In this document: in pieces, positions 43,141 to 51,321 of the stretch | Position numbering within the stretch: position 1 is the stretch's first letter | Layout of the letters: each line of letters begins with the position of its first letter | Source of the DNA: an uncultured Paracoccaceae bacterium | GTDB lineage: Bacteria; Pseudomonadota; Alphaproteobacteria; Rhodobacterales; Rhodobacteraceae | Direction of reading: 5' to 3' | Length of the DNA: 64,000 bases | Assembly (NCBI GenBank): GCA_947496535.1 | Contig: CANMDE010000003.1 | Location: 124,001 to 188,000 of the forward strand | Translations under genes and position numbers: made by a program | The notes under the pieces: generated by a model | Told to the model about the DNA's origin: nothing | Database searches by the model: none | Seen by the model: the letters and a program-made list of their open reading frames with translations, nothing else

Positions 43141-44165
43141 GCAAGACTAACAAGGGCCGTTTCTTCGATGACTATGCCGTCGGAGATGTGATTACTCATG
43201 CAGTCCCGCGCACTCTGTCGGGCGGGGAGCGAGCGATGTATCATGCGCTCTACCCAGCACGCAGCGCGCTTTATTCTTCTGACGAATTCGCTCGCCGCTG
43301 TGGTTTGCCTGCTGCACCTCTGGATGATTTGATCGCGTTTCACACGGTGTTTGGTAAGACGGTGCCCGATGTGTCGCTTAACGCGGTGGCTAACTTGGGG
43401 TATGCCGACGGACGCTGGCTCGCCCCCGTTTATCCTGGCGACACGTTGACCGCCGAGTCGGAAGTGATCGGGGTAAAGCAGAATTCCAATGGGAAGTCCG
43501 GCGTCGTCTGGGTGCGGACCACTGGGCGCAACCAACATGGCACCGATGTGCTGTCCTATGTCCGTTGGGTAATGGTGCGCAAACAGGGAACTGAGACAGC
43601 TCCAGAACCGATTATACCGGAGTTGCCAAACGCGGTGAAAGCATCCGACTTGGTGGTGCCTGACGGGCTGACCTTCGCCGATTATGATTTCAAGCTCGCG
43701 GGCGAGCCACATCGGCTTGCCGATTACCAAGTCGGCGAAATAATCGACCATGTCGACGGCATTACTGTGGAAGAGGCCGAACATATGTTGGCCACGCGCC
43801 TGTGGCAGAACACAGCGAAGGTGCACTTTGACGCGACCAACCGGCCCGATGGCAAGCGGCTCATCTATGGGGGGCATGTGATTTCGTTGGCACGCGCGCT
43901 TTCGTTCAACGGCTTGGCGAATGCGCAAATGATCGTTGCGCTGAATAGCGGTACGCATGCGAATCCCTGCTTTGCCGGAGACACTGTTCGAGCTTGGTCA
44001 GAGGTGCTGGACACCGCTCAAACCTCCGTTGAAGGCGTTGGGGCCATGCGGTTGAGGTTGGTGGCGACGACTGGTGAAAACCAGTTTGCCTTATACGGAG
44101 ATGACGGAAAATTCTTGCGCGAAATTCTGTTGGAATTGGACTATTGGGTTTTGTTCCCAGTTTAG
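43137..44165 (+). CDS. mch: Mesaconyl-CoA hydratase (beta-methylmalyl-CoA dehydratase), MaoC-like
   Basis: A 342-aa double hot-dog enzyme that interconverts mesaconyl-CoA and beta-methylmalyl-CoA in the ethylmalonyl-CoA pathway. GRFFDDYAVGDVITHAVPRTLSGGE and LGYADGRWLAPVYPGDTLTAESEVIGVK are in the first half; KVHFDATNRPDGKRLIYGGHVISLARALSFNGL is in the second. Length equals the Rhodobacter enzyme. Start ATG 43137 (MSKTNKGRFF). Last gene of the lyase-nnrU-DUF1737-mch operon. Confidence 0.92.
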   Translation: MSKTNKGRFFDDYAVGDVITHAVPRTLSGGERAMYHALYPARSALYSSDEFARRCGLPAAPLDDLIAFHTVFGKTVPDVSLNAVANLGYADGRWLAPVYPGDTLTAESEVIGVKQNSNGKSGVVWVRTTGRNQHGTDVLSYVRWVMVRKQGTETAPEPIIPELPNAVKASDLVVPDGLTFADYDFKLAGEPHRLADYQVGEIIDHVDGITVEEAEHMLATRLWQNTAKVHFDATNRPDGKRLIYGGHVISLARALSFNGLANAQMIVALNSGTHANPCFAGDTVRAWSEVLDTAQTSVEGVGAMRLRLVATTGENQFALYGDDGKFLREILLELDYWVLFPV

Positions 44166-44397
44166 TGCATAAAATTTGACTCCGCTGGCAATTGTTCGCT
44201 GCCTTTATTCAGGTTTTGTTGAGGTCGGCGAGAGCGCGAGCTATTTTTTTACTGTCGAAAAGGCGTGACTGGTGGAAGCGTCCAGGAGCACGTGCTTCGT
44301 TAGACAGTCACTCAGTCAACGATTTCCCTCGATATACTTGTTAAATTCAGCGGTTTTTGCCGCCACTCATACAAACAAGACGACGGAGAATAAGGTC

Positions 44398-45012
44398 ATG
44401 AACAAAGTAGTTTTACTGCTTGCCAGCTTTGGTGCGCTTGGTTTAGCCGCGAGCCAGTCAGTTGCAGAAGGGTTCAGTTACGGTGCTTATGTTGATTATG
44501 ACTACGACACCAATACAGAAGAAGACTTCACAACATATGGTGCTTACGGTCAGTACGATACTGCCGCAGGTGTCTATGCCGGATTAGAAGTTTACAACAT
44601 CGATGATGACGACAACGAATATGAGGTAGATGTTTGGGTTGGCTATGGTGGAGATATAAAGGATTTCAGCTACGCCGTCGAATACTATCGCTATTACCTT
44701 GATGAGACCGGGTATGACAGTCAGGAACTATATATGGAATTTGGCTATGCTGTAATAGACGGTATAGATTTGACTTCATCGGCATCAACCGATTTGGACG
44801 GATCACTTTCGCTAGGCCAAGACTTTGATTTTGCATTGCCGGCCGGTTTCGATTTTGGAGTTGGAGTTGATGTGACCGCCGACGATAGCGAGGTGGATTG
44901 GGATGCCGATCTTAGTAAATCACTAACCGATACGATATCGGTGACTTTTGGTGTGGACGGTTCAAACGAAGTCGATCCGACATACTCACTTGAGCTGGCT
45001 TTTGATACATAG
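44398..45012 (+). CDS. Putative outer-membrane beta-barrel protein (TorF-like porin)
   Basis: A 204-aa protein with signal peptide MNKVVLLLASFGALGLAASQSVAEG. The mature part alternates aromatic and acidic residues (GAYVDYDYDTNTEEDFTTYGAYGQYDTAAGVYAGLEVYN), consistent with amphipathic beta strands, and ends in a membrane-strand-like YSLELAFDT without a terminal aromatic. It resembles the TIGR02001/TorF-type putative porins. It is AT-richer and more acidic than neighbours, and breaks an otherwise metabolic cluster, so it may be a later insertion. AATAAGGTC precedes the ATG. Confidence 0.68.
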   Translation: MNKVVLLLASFGALGLAASQSVAEGFSYGAYVDYDYDTNTEEDFTTYGAYGQYDTAAGVYAGLEVYNIDDDDNEYEVDVWVGYGGDIKDFSYAVEYYRYYLDETGYDSQELYMEFGYAVIDGIDLTSSASTDLDGSLSLGQDFDFALPAGFDFGVGVDVTADDSEVDWDADLSKSLTDTISVTFGVDGSNEVDPTYSLELAFDT

Positions 45013-45038
45013 TTGGTAGCAAAATTGGACAAAAGGGC

Positions 45039-45056
45039 GTCAGGTACAGACCTGAC
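45039..45056. repeat. Short palindrome GTCAGGT-ACAG-ACCTGAC after the porin gene
   Basis: 7-bp inverted repeat with a 4-nt loop, 26 bp after the porin stop, followed by CCCC. The GTCAGGTacagACCTGACCCC wording resembles widespread REP-like palindromes associated with Y1-type transposases; that resemblance is from memory. It could also serve as a weak transcript end. Confidence 0.45.
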
Positions 45057-45225
45057 CCCAAACGCGAACCGTTCGGTTTAGTAAACTGACCAAATTAGTT
45101 CAGTCCGCAGAGTTGGGACATCGCCATTTCATGCGCGTCGCGATTGATTCTACATTTACCGTTGCTAGGTGCCGGTCGAGGCGTCATACGGAAACCACTC
45201 GTTCAATCAATCAAGGGAGAATAAC

Positions 45226-45453
45226 ATGGGAATTGGTGATATGATGGGCAAGGCTGCTGGACTTATGGGGGGCGATTTTGACCTTGCGGCAAAGCTTCAG
45301 GAGTTCAATGTCGATCCTTCTATGCTGCAGGGATTATCGCTTGATGATGCGAAAGCGTTTCTGGAAGAGAAAGGCGTTGATCTGAGCGCCCTTGAGGGGC
45401 TTGGTCTAGACGAAATGCTTGGAAAGCTTCTGGGCGGCGACGAAGAGGCGTAG
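45226..45453 (+). CDS. Hypothetical acidic protein, 75 aa
   Basis: ATG 45226 with AAGGGAGAAT upstream, a strong ribosome-binding site. The protein is Gly/Leu/Asp-rich: MGIGDMMGKAAGLMGGDFDLAAKL, then helices LQEFNVDPSMLQGL, DDAKAFLEEKGVDLSAL and LGLDEMLGKLLGGDEEA. It reads as a short all-helical cytosolic protein with three similar helix-turn units. No family recognised. It follows the porin in the region between mch and sdhC. Confidence 0.65.
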   Translation: MGIGDMMGKAAGLMGGDFDLAAKLQEFNVDPSMLQGLSLDDAKAFLEEKGVDLSALEGLGLDEMLGKLLGGDEEA

Positions 45454-45483
45454 TTGCCGTAATTGAGGCCGCTTGATCGGGAT

Positions 45484-45511
45484 GGGTGGCATTTTTGGGA
45501 ATGTGCCACCC
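45484..45511 (+). terminator. Hairpin after the 75-aa gene
   Basis: GGGTGGCA / TGCCACCC, 8-bp stem with a 12-nt loop, 30 bp after the stop. A T5 run lies in the loop but none follows the stem, so termination strength is uncertain. Confidence 0.5.
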
Positions 45512-45647
45512 TGCTAGGCCAATTCAGATAGCTTAACCCGACTGTGCTTTCCTAGAGCAATACTTCTGTGGTCTATTGCAGCGGCAGCTGGCCAGATTCT
45601 ACAGATCAAAAACGACTTCTTGTATGGATTAGGGTGGCTTTATTATT

Positions 45648-45680
45648 TTGTGATCACAAGAAAATTGACTGTGATCACAA
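45648..45680. promoter_or_regulatory. Twin palindromes over the predicted sdh promoter
   Basis: TTGTGATCACAA at 45648-45659 and TGTGATCACA at 45670-45679, centre-to-centre 21 bp, i.e. two helical turns. A promoter TTGACT (45665-45670) - 16 bp - TATTTC (45687-45692) would place the second palindrome in the spacer and the first just upstream of -35. This is a repressor-type layout. The remaining parts of the 45454-45817 gap show only the hairpin at 45484-45511. The sdhC ATG is 138 bp downstream. Confidence 0.62.
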
Positions 45681-45817
45681 ATGGTATATTTCCTTCTTTC
45701 TGCGACACATTTTCATGGTTTATCAACCTCACTTGGCGTGACTCTTGTTGTGAAATCATGCAGAAAGTGGCTGAGGGTCGCCAAACCCAGCAGTAAATCG
45801 CCAGGAAGGGAACGATC

Positions 45818-46201
45818 ATGGCCGATGTGAACCGGGGGAACCGACCCCTTTCACCCCATTTGACGATTTATCGTCCGCAATTGACCTCAATGACATCCAT
45901 ATTCGTTCGCATCACAGGCAACGCCTTGATCGTGGCAGCGCTGATGATCGTTTGGTGGTTCGTGGCGGCTGCGACCGGGCCAGAAGCATTTGCGCGGGCC
46001 AACGGCTTTGCGACCAGTTGGTTCGGTGATTTAGTCATGTTTTTTTCGGTTTGGGCATTGTGGTATCACACATTCGGTGGCGTGCGGCATCTGATCTGGG
46101 ACAGCGGCTATATGCTGGATGTGGAACGGTCCGAGCAGGCGGGGCTGATTATGATCATAGCGTCTGTTCTACTGACCATTTTCACCGTCGTCGTGTTGTA
46201 G
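45818..46201 (+). CDS. sdhC: Succinate dehydrogenase cytochrome b556 subunit
   Basis: A 127-aa membrane anchor with three hydrophobic helices. NRGNRPLSPHLTIYRPQLTSMTSIFVRITGNALIVAAL is the SdhC signature; the HTFGGVRHLIWDSGYML histidine is the haem b ligand. It binds ubiquinone with SdhD. First gene of the sdh operon; AGGAAGGGAAC precedes the ATG. Confidence 0.95.
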   Translation: MADVNRGNRPLSPHLTIYRPQLTSMTSIFVRITGNALIVAALMIVWWFVAAATGPEAFARANGFATSWFGDLVMFFSVWALWYHTFGGVRHLIWDSGYMLDVERSEQAGLIMIIASVLLTIFTVVVL

Positions 46202-46211
46202 GGGGCTGATC

Positions 46212-46583
46212 ATGGCATATTTGACCGACCGCAAACGAGCTGCTGGCCTTGGCTCTGCCAAGACGGGGACAGAGCATCACTGGCAGATGATGGTAACATC
46301 CGTTGCCCTGCTGATCCTGATCCCGCTTTTCGTTTTCACATTTGGTGCGATCCTCGGCCAACCCTACGAAGATGTGCTGGCCTACTACCAACGCCCCTTT
46401 CCTGCAGTGGTGGCGGCTTTAACCATTTTGGTTGGCTTTTTCCATTTTCGTCAAGGCGTGCAGGTATTGATTGAGGACTATGTCCACGGTCTTGCTCGCA
46501 AAATCGCGATCATACTGATGATTTGCGTCTCCTATTCCGCTGCCGCGTTTGCGATCTTCGCAATCGTGCGCATCGCCATTTGA
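46212..46583 (+). CDS. sdhD: Succinate dehydrogenase hydrophobic membrane anchor
   Basis: A 123-aa protein with three membrane helices ([72 protein letters not shown]). The [16 protein letters not shown] segment holds the ligand-binding His/Arg/Asp cluster near the quinone. It is 10 bp after sdhC and 19 bp before sdhA. Confidence 0.94.
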   Translation: MAYLTDRKRAAGLGSAKTGTEHHWQMMVTSVALLILIPLFVFTFGAILGQPYEDVLAYYQRPFPAVVAALTILVGFFHFRQGVQVLIEDYVHGLARKIAIILMICVSYSAAAFAIFAIVRIAI

Positions 46584-46602
46584 TTTATCCGGAGCTTCTC
46601 AC

Positions 46603-48408
46603 ATGGCCGCATATGAATACGAAACCCACACTTATGACGCGATCGTTGTGGGGGCCGGTGGAGCAGGGTTGCGCGCGACGCTGGGACTAGCCGAACAGGG
46701 CTTGCGGACGGCATGTATTACCAAGGTTTTCCCGACCCGCTCTCATACAGTTGCCGCCCAAGGGGGAATCGCTGCGTCGCTCTCCAATATGGGGCCGGAC
46801 CATTGGCAGTGGCACATGTATGACACCGTGAAAGGTTCGGACTGGCTGGGCGACACGGACGCTATGGAGTATCTCGCTCGCGAGGCGCCCAAAGCCGTAT
46901 ACGAGTTGGAACACTACGGCGTGCCGTTTTCGCGAACTGAAGAGGGCAAGATCTACCAGCGTCCCTTTGGCGGTCATACAACAGAATTTGGCGAAGGCCC
47001 GCCAGTGCAGCGCACCTGTGCCGCCGCCGACCGGACTGGCCATGCGATCCTACACACGCTTTATGGCCAGTCACTGAAACAACAGGCCGAGTTCTACATC
47101 GAGTATTTTGCCCTTGATCTGATTATGTCCGATGATGGTGTCTGTCAGGGCGTGATCGCATGGAAGCTCGATGACGGCACTATGCATGTCTTCAACGCCA
47201 AGATGGTTGTGCTGGCCACGGGCGGCTATGGCCGCGCGTATTTCAGCGCGACCTCGGCTCATACCTGCACCGGCGATGGCGGCGGCATGGTTGCCCGGCA
47301 AGGGCTGCCTTTGCAGGATATGGAGTTCGTTCAGTTCCACCCTACCGGCATCTACGGCGCTGGCTGCCTGATCACTGAAGGTGCGCGTGGTGAAGGTGGA
47401 TATCTGACCAATTCCGAAGGGGAGCGTTTCATGGAACGCTACGCTCCGACTTACAAAGACCTTGCTAGCCGAGATGTGGTCAGCCGTTGCATGACCATGG
47501 AAATCCGTGAGGGGCGCGGTGTAGGCAAGGATGGTGACCACATTCACCTGCACCTAAACCATCTGCCACCAGAAACGCTGAATCTGCGATTGCCCGGCAT
47601 TTCGGAAAGTGCCCGCATCTTTGCTGGCGTTGACTTGACCAAAGAACCGATCCCCGTTCTCCCCACTGTGCATTACAACATGGGTGGCATTCCGACGAAC
47701 TATTGGGGTGAGGTTTTGAACCCAACCAAGTCTAACCCCGATGCAATTGTGCCCGGCTTGATGGCGGTGGGTGAGGCTGGTTGTGCGTCGGTCCACGGGG
47801 CGAACCGCCTTGGCTCAAACAGCCTCATTGACCTGGTGGTCTTTGGTCGTGCGGCAGCGCTGAAAGCGGGCGAGGTTGTCGAAAAAGACGCATCAAATCC
47901 AACGCTGAACCAAGCATCGGTCGATGCTTGCTTCGACCGATTTGATGGGCTCCGCCATGCGGATGGAGAGACGCCAACAGCTGACATCCGGCTCGAAATG
48001 CAGCGGGCTATGCAGGCCGATGCCGCCGTTTTCCGTACCGACAAGACGCTCGCCGAGGGTGTCAAAAAAGTCGAAGCAATTGCTGGTGGTATGGACGATC
48101 TTAAAGTCACTGACCGTAGCCTTGTTTGGAACAGTGACTTGATGGAGACGCTGGAGTTAACCAACTTGATGCCAAATGCTTTGGCGACAGTGGTGAGTGC
48201 CGAGGCACGTAAGGAAAGCCGTGGTGCGCATGCGCATGAGGATTACCCTGATCGGGATGATAAAAAGTGGCGGCAACACTCGCTGGCCACAGTGGACGGG
48301 GCCAAAACTAAATTGTCTTATCGTCCCGTACATCTCGACCCGCTGACGAACGAAGCTGAAGGTGGGATTAATCTTAAAAAGATTGCGCCAAAGGCTAGGG
48401 TTTACTGA
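46603..48408 (+). CDS. sdhA: Succinate dehydrogenase flavoprotein subunit
   Basis: A 601-aa catalytic subunit that oxidises succinate to fumarate. [19 protein letters not shown] binds FAD, and His48 in [12 protein letters not shown] is the covalent FAD attachment site. [36 protein letters not shown] and [20 protein letters not shown] complete the active site. The C-terminus ends [12 protein letters not shown] 46603 follows GGAGCTTCTC. The stop overlaps the next gene by 1 bp. Confidence 0.97.
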   Translation: MAAYEYETHTYDAIVVGAGGAGLRATLGLAEQGLRTACITKVFPTRSHTVAAQGGIAASLSNMGPDHWQWHMYDTVKGSDWLGDTDAMEYLAREAPKAVYELEHYGVPFSRTEEGKIYQRPFGGHTTEFGEGPPVQRTCAAADRTGHAILHTLYGQSLKQQAEFYIEYFALDLIMSDDGVCQGVIAWKLDDGTMHVFNAKMVVLATGGYGRAYFSATSAHTCTGDGGGMVARQGLPLQDMEFVQFHPTGIYGAGCLITEGARGEGGYLTNSEGERFMERYAPTYKDLASRDVVSRCMTMEIREGRGVGKDGDHIHLHLNHLPPETLNLRLPGISESARIFAGVDLTKEPIPVLPTVHYNMGGIPTNYWGEVLNPTKSNPDAIVPGLMAVGEAGCASVHGANRLGSNSLIDLVVFGRAAALKAGEVVEKDASNPTLNQASVDACFDRFDGLRHADGETPTADIRLEMQRAMQADAAVFRTDKTLAEGVKKVEAIAGGMDDLKVTDRSLVWNSDLMETLELTNLMPNALATVVSAEARKESRGAHAHEDYPDRDDKKWRQHSLATVDGAKTKLSYRPVHLDPLTNEAEGGINLKKIAPKARVY

Positions 48409-48746
48409 TGCAACGTTTTGGTTTGTTTTTGTTGATAGCCGTAGCGCTCAATGCCTGTACCGAATTGGCAACGCAAGGCGATGCAGTCGCCCGCGACTCA
48501 GCAAAAACTGTCGTCAACGGTGTGGTCGAAGCTCGGTTCCCCGGCGTAAATGCGGCACCCATAACCGATTGCATTATTGACAACGCCACAACTGCGGAGC
48601 TTTTGCAGATTGCCCAAGCGGCCGCCCTTGGCACCAGCACGGAAACTACGTCGCTAATAGTCGATATTTCACAGCGGCCAGAGACGTTCTCGTGTATCGC
48701 AGAACAGGCGCTGGTTGGGGGCACCTTGTTAGGGGTTACTGGCTGA
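48408..48746 (+). CDS. Putative lipoprotein, 112 aa, inserted between sdhA and sdhB
   Basis: The signal sequence [17 protein letters not shown] has a lipobox-like LNAC ending at Cys17. The mature protein has AVARDSAKTVVNGVVEARFPGVNAAPITDCIIDNATTAELLQIAQAAALG, with two more cysteines (TDC and SCIAEQ). Its ATG overlaps the sdhA stop (TGATG), so it is translationally coupled to sdhA. Function unknown; in roseobacters such ORFs are commonly found at this place in the sdh operon, as I recall. Confidence 0.75.
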   Translation: MQRFGLFLLIAVALNACTELATQGDAVARDSAKTVVNGVVEARFPGVNAAPITDCIIDNATTAELLQIAQAAALGTSTETTSLIVDISQRPETFSCIAEQALVGGTLLGVTG

Positions 48747-49054
48747 TGCAAGGTGCGTGGGCAATGAGGACCCTCTGCTTTATTTTGGGTGCGACCGCTA
48801 TGAGCGCCTGTGCCTCCGAAATTACGCCAGAGCAGGCAGCCGACCGGTGCGAAGAAAGAGCGCAAGCAGCCCAAGCGCCAGAAGTCGGGGTCACGGTTGG
48901 GGTCAATAGCAACACTGGGCGTTATGTCGACGGTAGCATCAGCCTGACAAGCGACTACCTGCGCGGTCGTGACCCGTTTGATGTTTACGAAAGCTGTGTC
49001 ATCAACCTTACTGGCCAGCCACCAATTCGCCCACCTGCCTTGAGGTCGTTATAG
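48746..49054 (+). CDS. Putative lipoprotein, 102 aa, second insert before sdhB
   Basis: ATG 48746 overlaps the stop of the preceding lipoprotein; an internal ATG at 48764 (MRTLCFILGATAMSAC) gives a tidier lipobox signal with Cys in MSAC. The mature protein is EITPEQAADRCEERAQAAQAPEVGVTVGVNSNTGRYVDGSISLTSDYLRGRDPFDVYESC, with one Cys pair. Family not identified. A 72-bp gap precedes sdhB. Confidence 0.7.
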   Translation: MQGAWAMRTLCFILGATAMSACASEITPEQAADRCEERAQAAQAPEVGVTVGVNSNTGRYVDGSISLTSDYLRGRDPFDVYESCVINLTGQPPIRPPALRSL

Positions 49055-49126
49055 TGAGCATCATCTCCGAGACACATACGCTTGCCGATCTCAAGAACTT
49101 GAATTCATCCGAAACGGAGTAACTGC

Positions 49127-49906
49127 ATGGTACAACTGACACTCCCCAAGAACTCCCGCATGACGGTTGGCAAAACTTGGCCGCTTCCGGAAGGGGCAAA
49201 TAATCTTCGAAAGGTTCAGATTTATCGCTGGAATCCGGATGACGGGAAGAATCCCCAGCTGGATACCTACTTTGTCGATATGGACAGCTGCGGTCCTATG
49301 GTTCTGGATGCGCTGATTAAGATTAAGAACGAAATTGACCCAACGCTTACTTTCCGTCGGTCCTGCCGTGAAGGGATTTGTGGCTCTTGCGCGATGAATA
49401 TCGATGGGATCAATACACTGGCCTGTATCTATGGAGTAGATGAGGTTGTCGGTGATATAAAAGTCTATCCTTTGCCACACATGCCAGTGATAAAAGATCT
49501 AATCCCTGATCTTACACATTTTTACGCCCAACACGCCAGCATCATGCCGTGGCTGGAAACCAAAACAAACCGCCCGGCGAAAGAGTGGAAGCAGTCGGTT
49601 GAAGACCGTGAAAAGCTCGATGGTCTTTATGAATGTGTCATGTGCGCGTGTTGCTCAACCAGCTGCCCATCATATTGGTGGAACGGCGACCGTTATCTTG
49701 GGCCAGCGGCTTTGTTGCACGCCTACCGTTGGATCATTGATAGCCGTGACGAATCAACGGGCGAGCGTTTGGATGATCTGGAAGACCCGTTCAAACTATA
49801 CCGCTGCCATACGATTATGAACTGTGCCAAGACCTGTCCGAAGGGGCTAAACCCGGCAAAGGCCATTGCACATATCAAAAAGATGATGGTTGAGCGAGTG
49901 GTGTAA
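49127..49906 (+). CDS. sdhB: Succinate dehydrogenase iron-sulfur subunit
   Basis: A 259-aa electron-transfer subunit. The [2Fe-2S] ligands are in [22 protein letters not shown], the [4Fe-4S] in [16 protein letters not shown], and the [3Fe-4S] in [21 protein letters not shown]. It passes electrons from SdhA to the quinone site of SdhCD. Normal length. Separated from sdhA by two lipoprotein genes but probably on the same transcript. Confidence 0.97.
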   Translation: MVQLTLPKNSRMTVGKTWPLPEGANNLRKVQIYRWNPDDGKNPQLDTYFVDMDSCGPMVLDALIKIKNEIDPTLTFRRSCREGICGSCAMNIDGINTLACIYGVDEVVGDIKVYPLPHMPVIKDLIPDLTHFYAQHASIMPWLETKTNRPAKEWKQSVEDREKLDGLYECVMCACCSTSCPSYWWNGDRYLGPAALLHAYRWIIDSRDESTGERLDDLEDPFKLYRCHTIMNCAKTCPKGLNPAKAIAHIKKMMVERVV

Positions 49907-49969
49907 CGTTTGACAAATTGCTGCGCCACGAAGTTTCATTCGGTGCGATAGTGTGATTTGCTCTACTTT

Positions 49970-50830
49970 ATGGATTCCGAAAACAAACCGCCTGATGCGG
50001 ATGCGAGGCGCGACATACCGCCTGTCATTTGCTATCCGATAGAGACCTTACCAAAGCCTGATTTACAACTTTATCAGAGCGCAAGGTTGGCTGCGGGCAA
50101 GGTTGAGGCGATGACCGTGCCACCGCGCGATGCTCGCTGCATAACAGTGCCAGCAGGACATTTTCTTCGAATAGAAAGCGTTGGCGGACCACAAGTCGGT
50201 GACCTGAATCTATTTCATGCCACAAATCTGAACGAACGGTTCTATTCGGGAAAGACAAGGGCGCTTCACGGTACGCACGTTACGGTAAGCGACCGGCTCT
50301 GGTCTTCGTTTCCCTATTTACGGCCAATAGCCACGATAACCGACGACAGTTTACATTGGTACGGGATCGATGAATTTGGCGGGTCTGTGCATGATGTGAT
50401 CGGCACACGTTGTGATCCATACACGGGCAGACTTCTGTCGAGGGTAGATTATCATCACTGCTGTCATTCCAATTTGACACGCGCTTTGGCTGACTACACC
50501 GGGCTGTCACTCTCCGATGCCGAAGCTCAGGTACACGACGTACTGAACGTTTTTATGTGCACTGGCTTTACCCGCGATACAGGGCAATACTTCATGAAAG
50601 CCAGCCCAGTCAGACCTGGCGACTACATCGAATTTTTTGCGGAGATTGATTTGCTCGCAGTGCTTAGCGCATGCCCTGGTGGCGATTGCAGTGCTGAACA
50701 CTCAAATGACAACGCGGCCTGCTTCCCATTGTTGATGGAAGTTTACGAACCGGCCAAGAATTCTTTAGCTTCCTGGATGCCGCCAATGCCAAACGGTTAC
50801 GATGGTAGCCACGGTAAAGTAGGTGGATAG
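49970..50830 (+). CDS. DUF1989 (urea carboxylase-associated) family protein
   Basis: A 286-aa protein with the DUF1989 signature: VPAGHFLRIESVGGPQVGDLNLFHATNLNERFYSGKTRALHGTHVTVSDRLWSSFPYLRPIATI, then TRCDPYTG, HHCCHSNLTRAL and DVLNVFMCTGFTRDTGQYFMKASPVRPGDYIEFFAEIDLLAVLSACPGGDC. The Cys/His set suggests a metal site. Relatives occur with urea and aminomethyl metabolism genes; no such genes are near here. ATG 49970 preferred over a TTG four codons earlier. Confidence 0.88.
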   Translation: MDSENKPPDADARRDIPPVICYPIETLPKPDLQLYQSARLAAGKVEAMTVPPRDARCITVPAGHFLRIESVGGPQVGDLNLFHATNLNERFYSGKTRALHGTHVTVSDRLWSSFPYLRPIATITDDSLHWYGIDEFGGSVHDVIGTRCDPYTGRLLSRVDYHHCCHSNLTRALADYTGLSLSDAEAQVHDVLNVFMCTGFTRDTGQYFMKASPVRPGDYIEFFAEIDLLAVLSACPGGDCSAEHSNDNAACFPLLMEVYEPAKNSLASWMPPMPNGYDGSHGKVGG

Positions 50831-50881
50831 CACAAACCGGACTTTCCGGATTGTGCTTGAAATTTCTATCAAAAAGCGCCG

Positions 50882-51217
50882 CTAGATTTCCATTGCCTCC
50901 GGAGTTTTACCGGCGGTCAAAGCGTCTTTGAACCATGTGGGCTGACGCCCTTTTCCAGTCCAGGTCTGCGTTTTGTCCGCGGGGTTGCGGTATTTTGGCG
51001 TCCCGGCATTTTTGGATGTCTTGCGTTTTTTGGGCTTGGCCGGTGTTGTTTCACCGGTGATTTCGGAAAGCGAGAATCCATGCGCGGCGGCGGCCTTTTC
51101 CGCTGCGGCCAATGCGGTTTTCATTTCGCGTACTTCAACACGTTCCAGAGCTTTTTCGACGTCCAATTTGAGCTTTTCCAGCTCTTTCCGGGTCATTTTT
51201 CTCAGTTCAGCCTTCAT
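50882..51217 (-). CDS. H-NS family nucleoid-associated protein
   Basis: A 111-aa H-NS-like DNA-binding protein. The N-terminal half is a coiled coil (LRKMTRKELEKLKLDVEKALERVEVREMKTALAAAEKAA) for oligomerisation; the C-terminal KYRNPADKTQTWTGKGRQPTWFKDAL is the AT-hook-like DNA-binding domain, close to HvrA/SPB types of Rhodobacterales. GGAGATAACG precedes ATG 51217. It is downstream of ecm with 104 bp between, same direction, probably a separate transcript. Confidence 0.9.
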   Translation of the reverse strand: MKAELRKMTRKELEKLKLDVEKALERVEVREMKTALAAAEKAAAAHGFSLSEITGETTPAKPKKRKTSKNAGTPKYRNPADKTQTWTGKGRQPTWFKDALTAGKTPEAMEI

Positions 51218-51321
51218 CGTTATCTCCAGTCTATTCTGGCAAGGGGTATAGTGACCCATTCAGGCCAGATCATTCCTGAAACAGTATTAAATAGACAAAA
51301 GTATATGAAGGCCAGCAGGTA

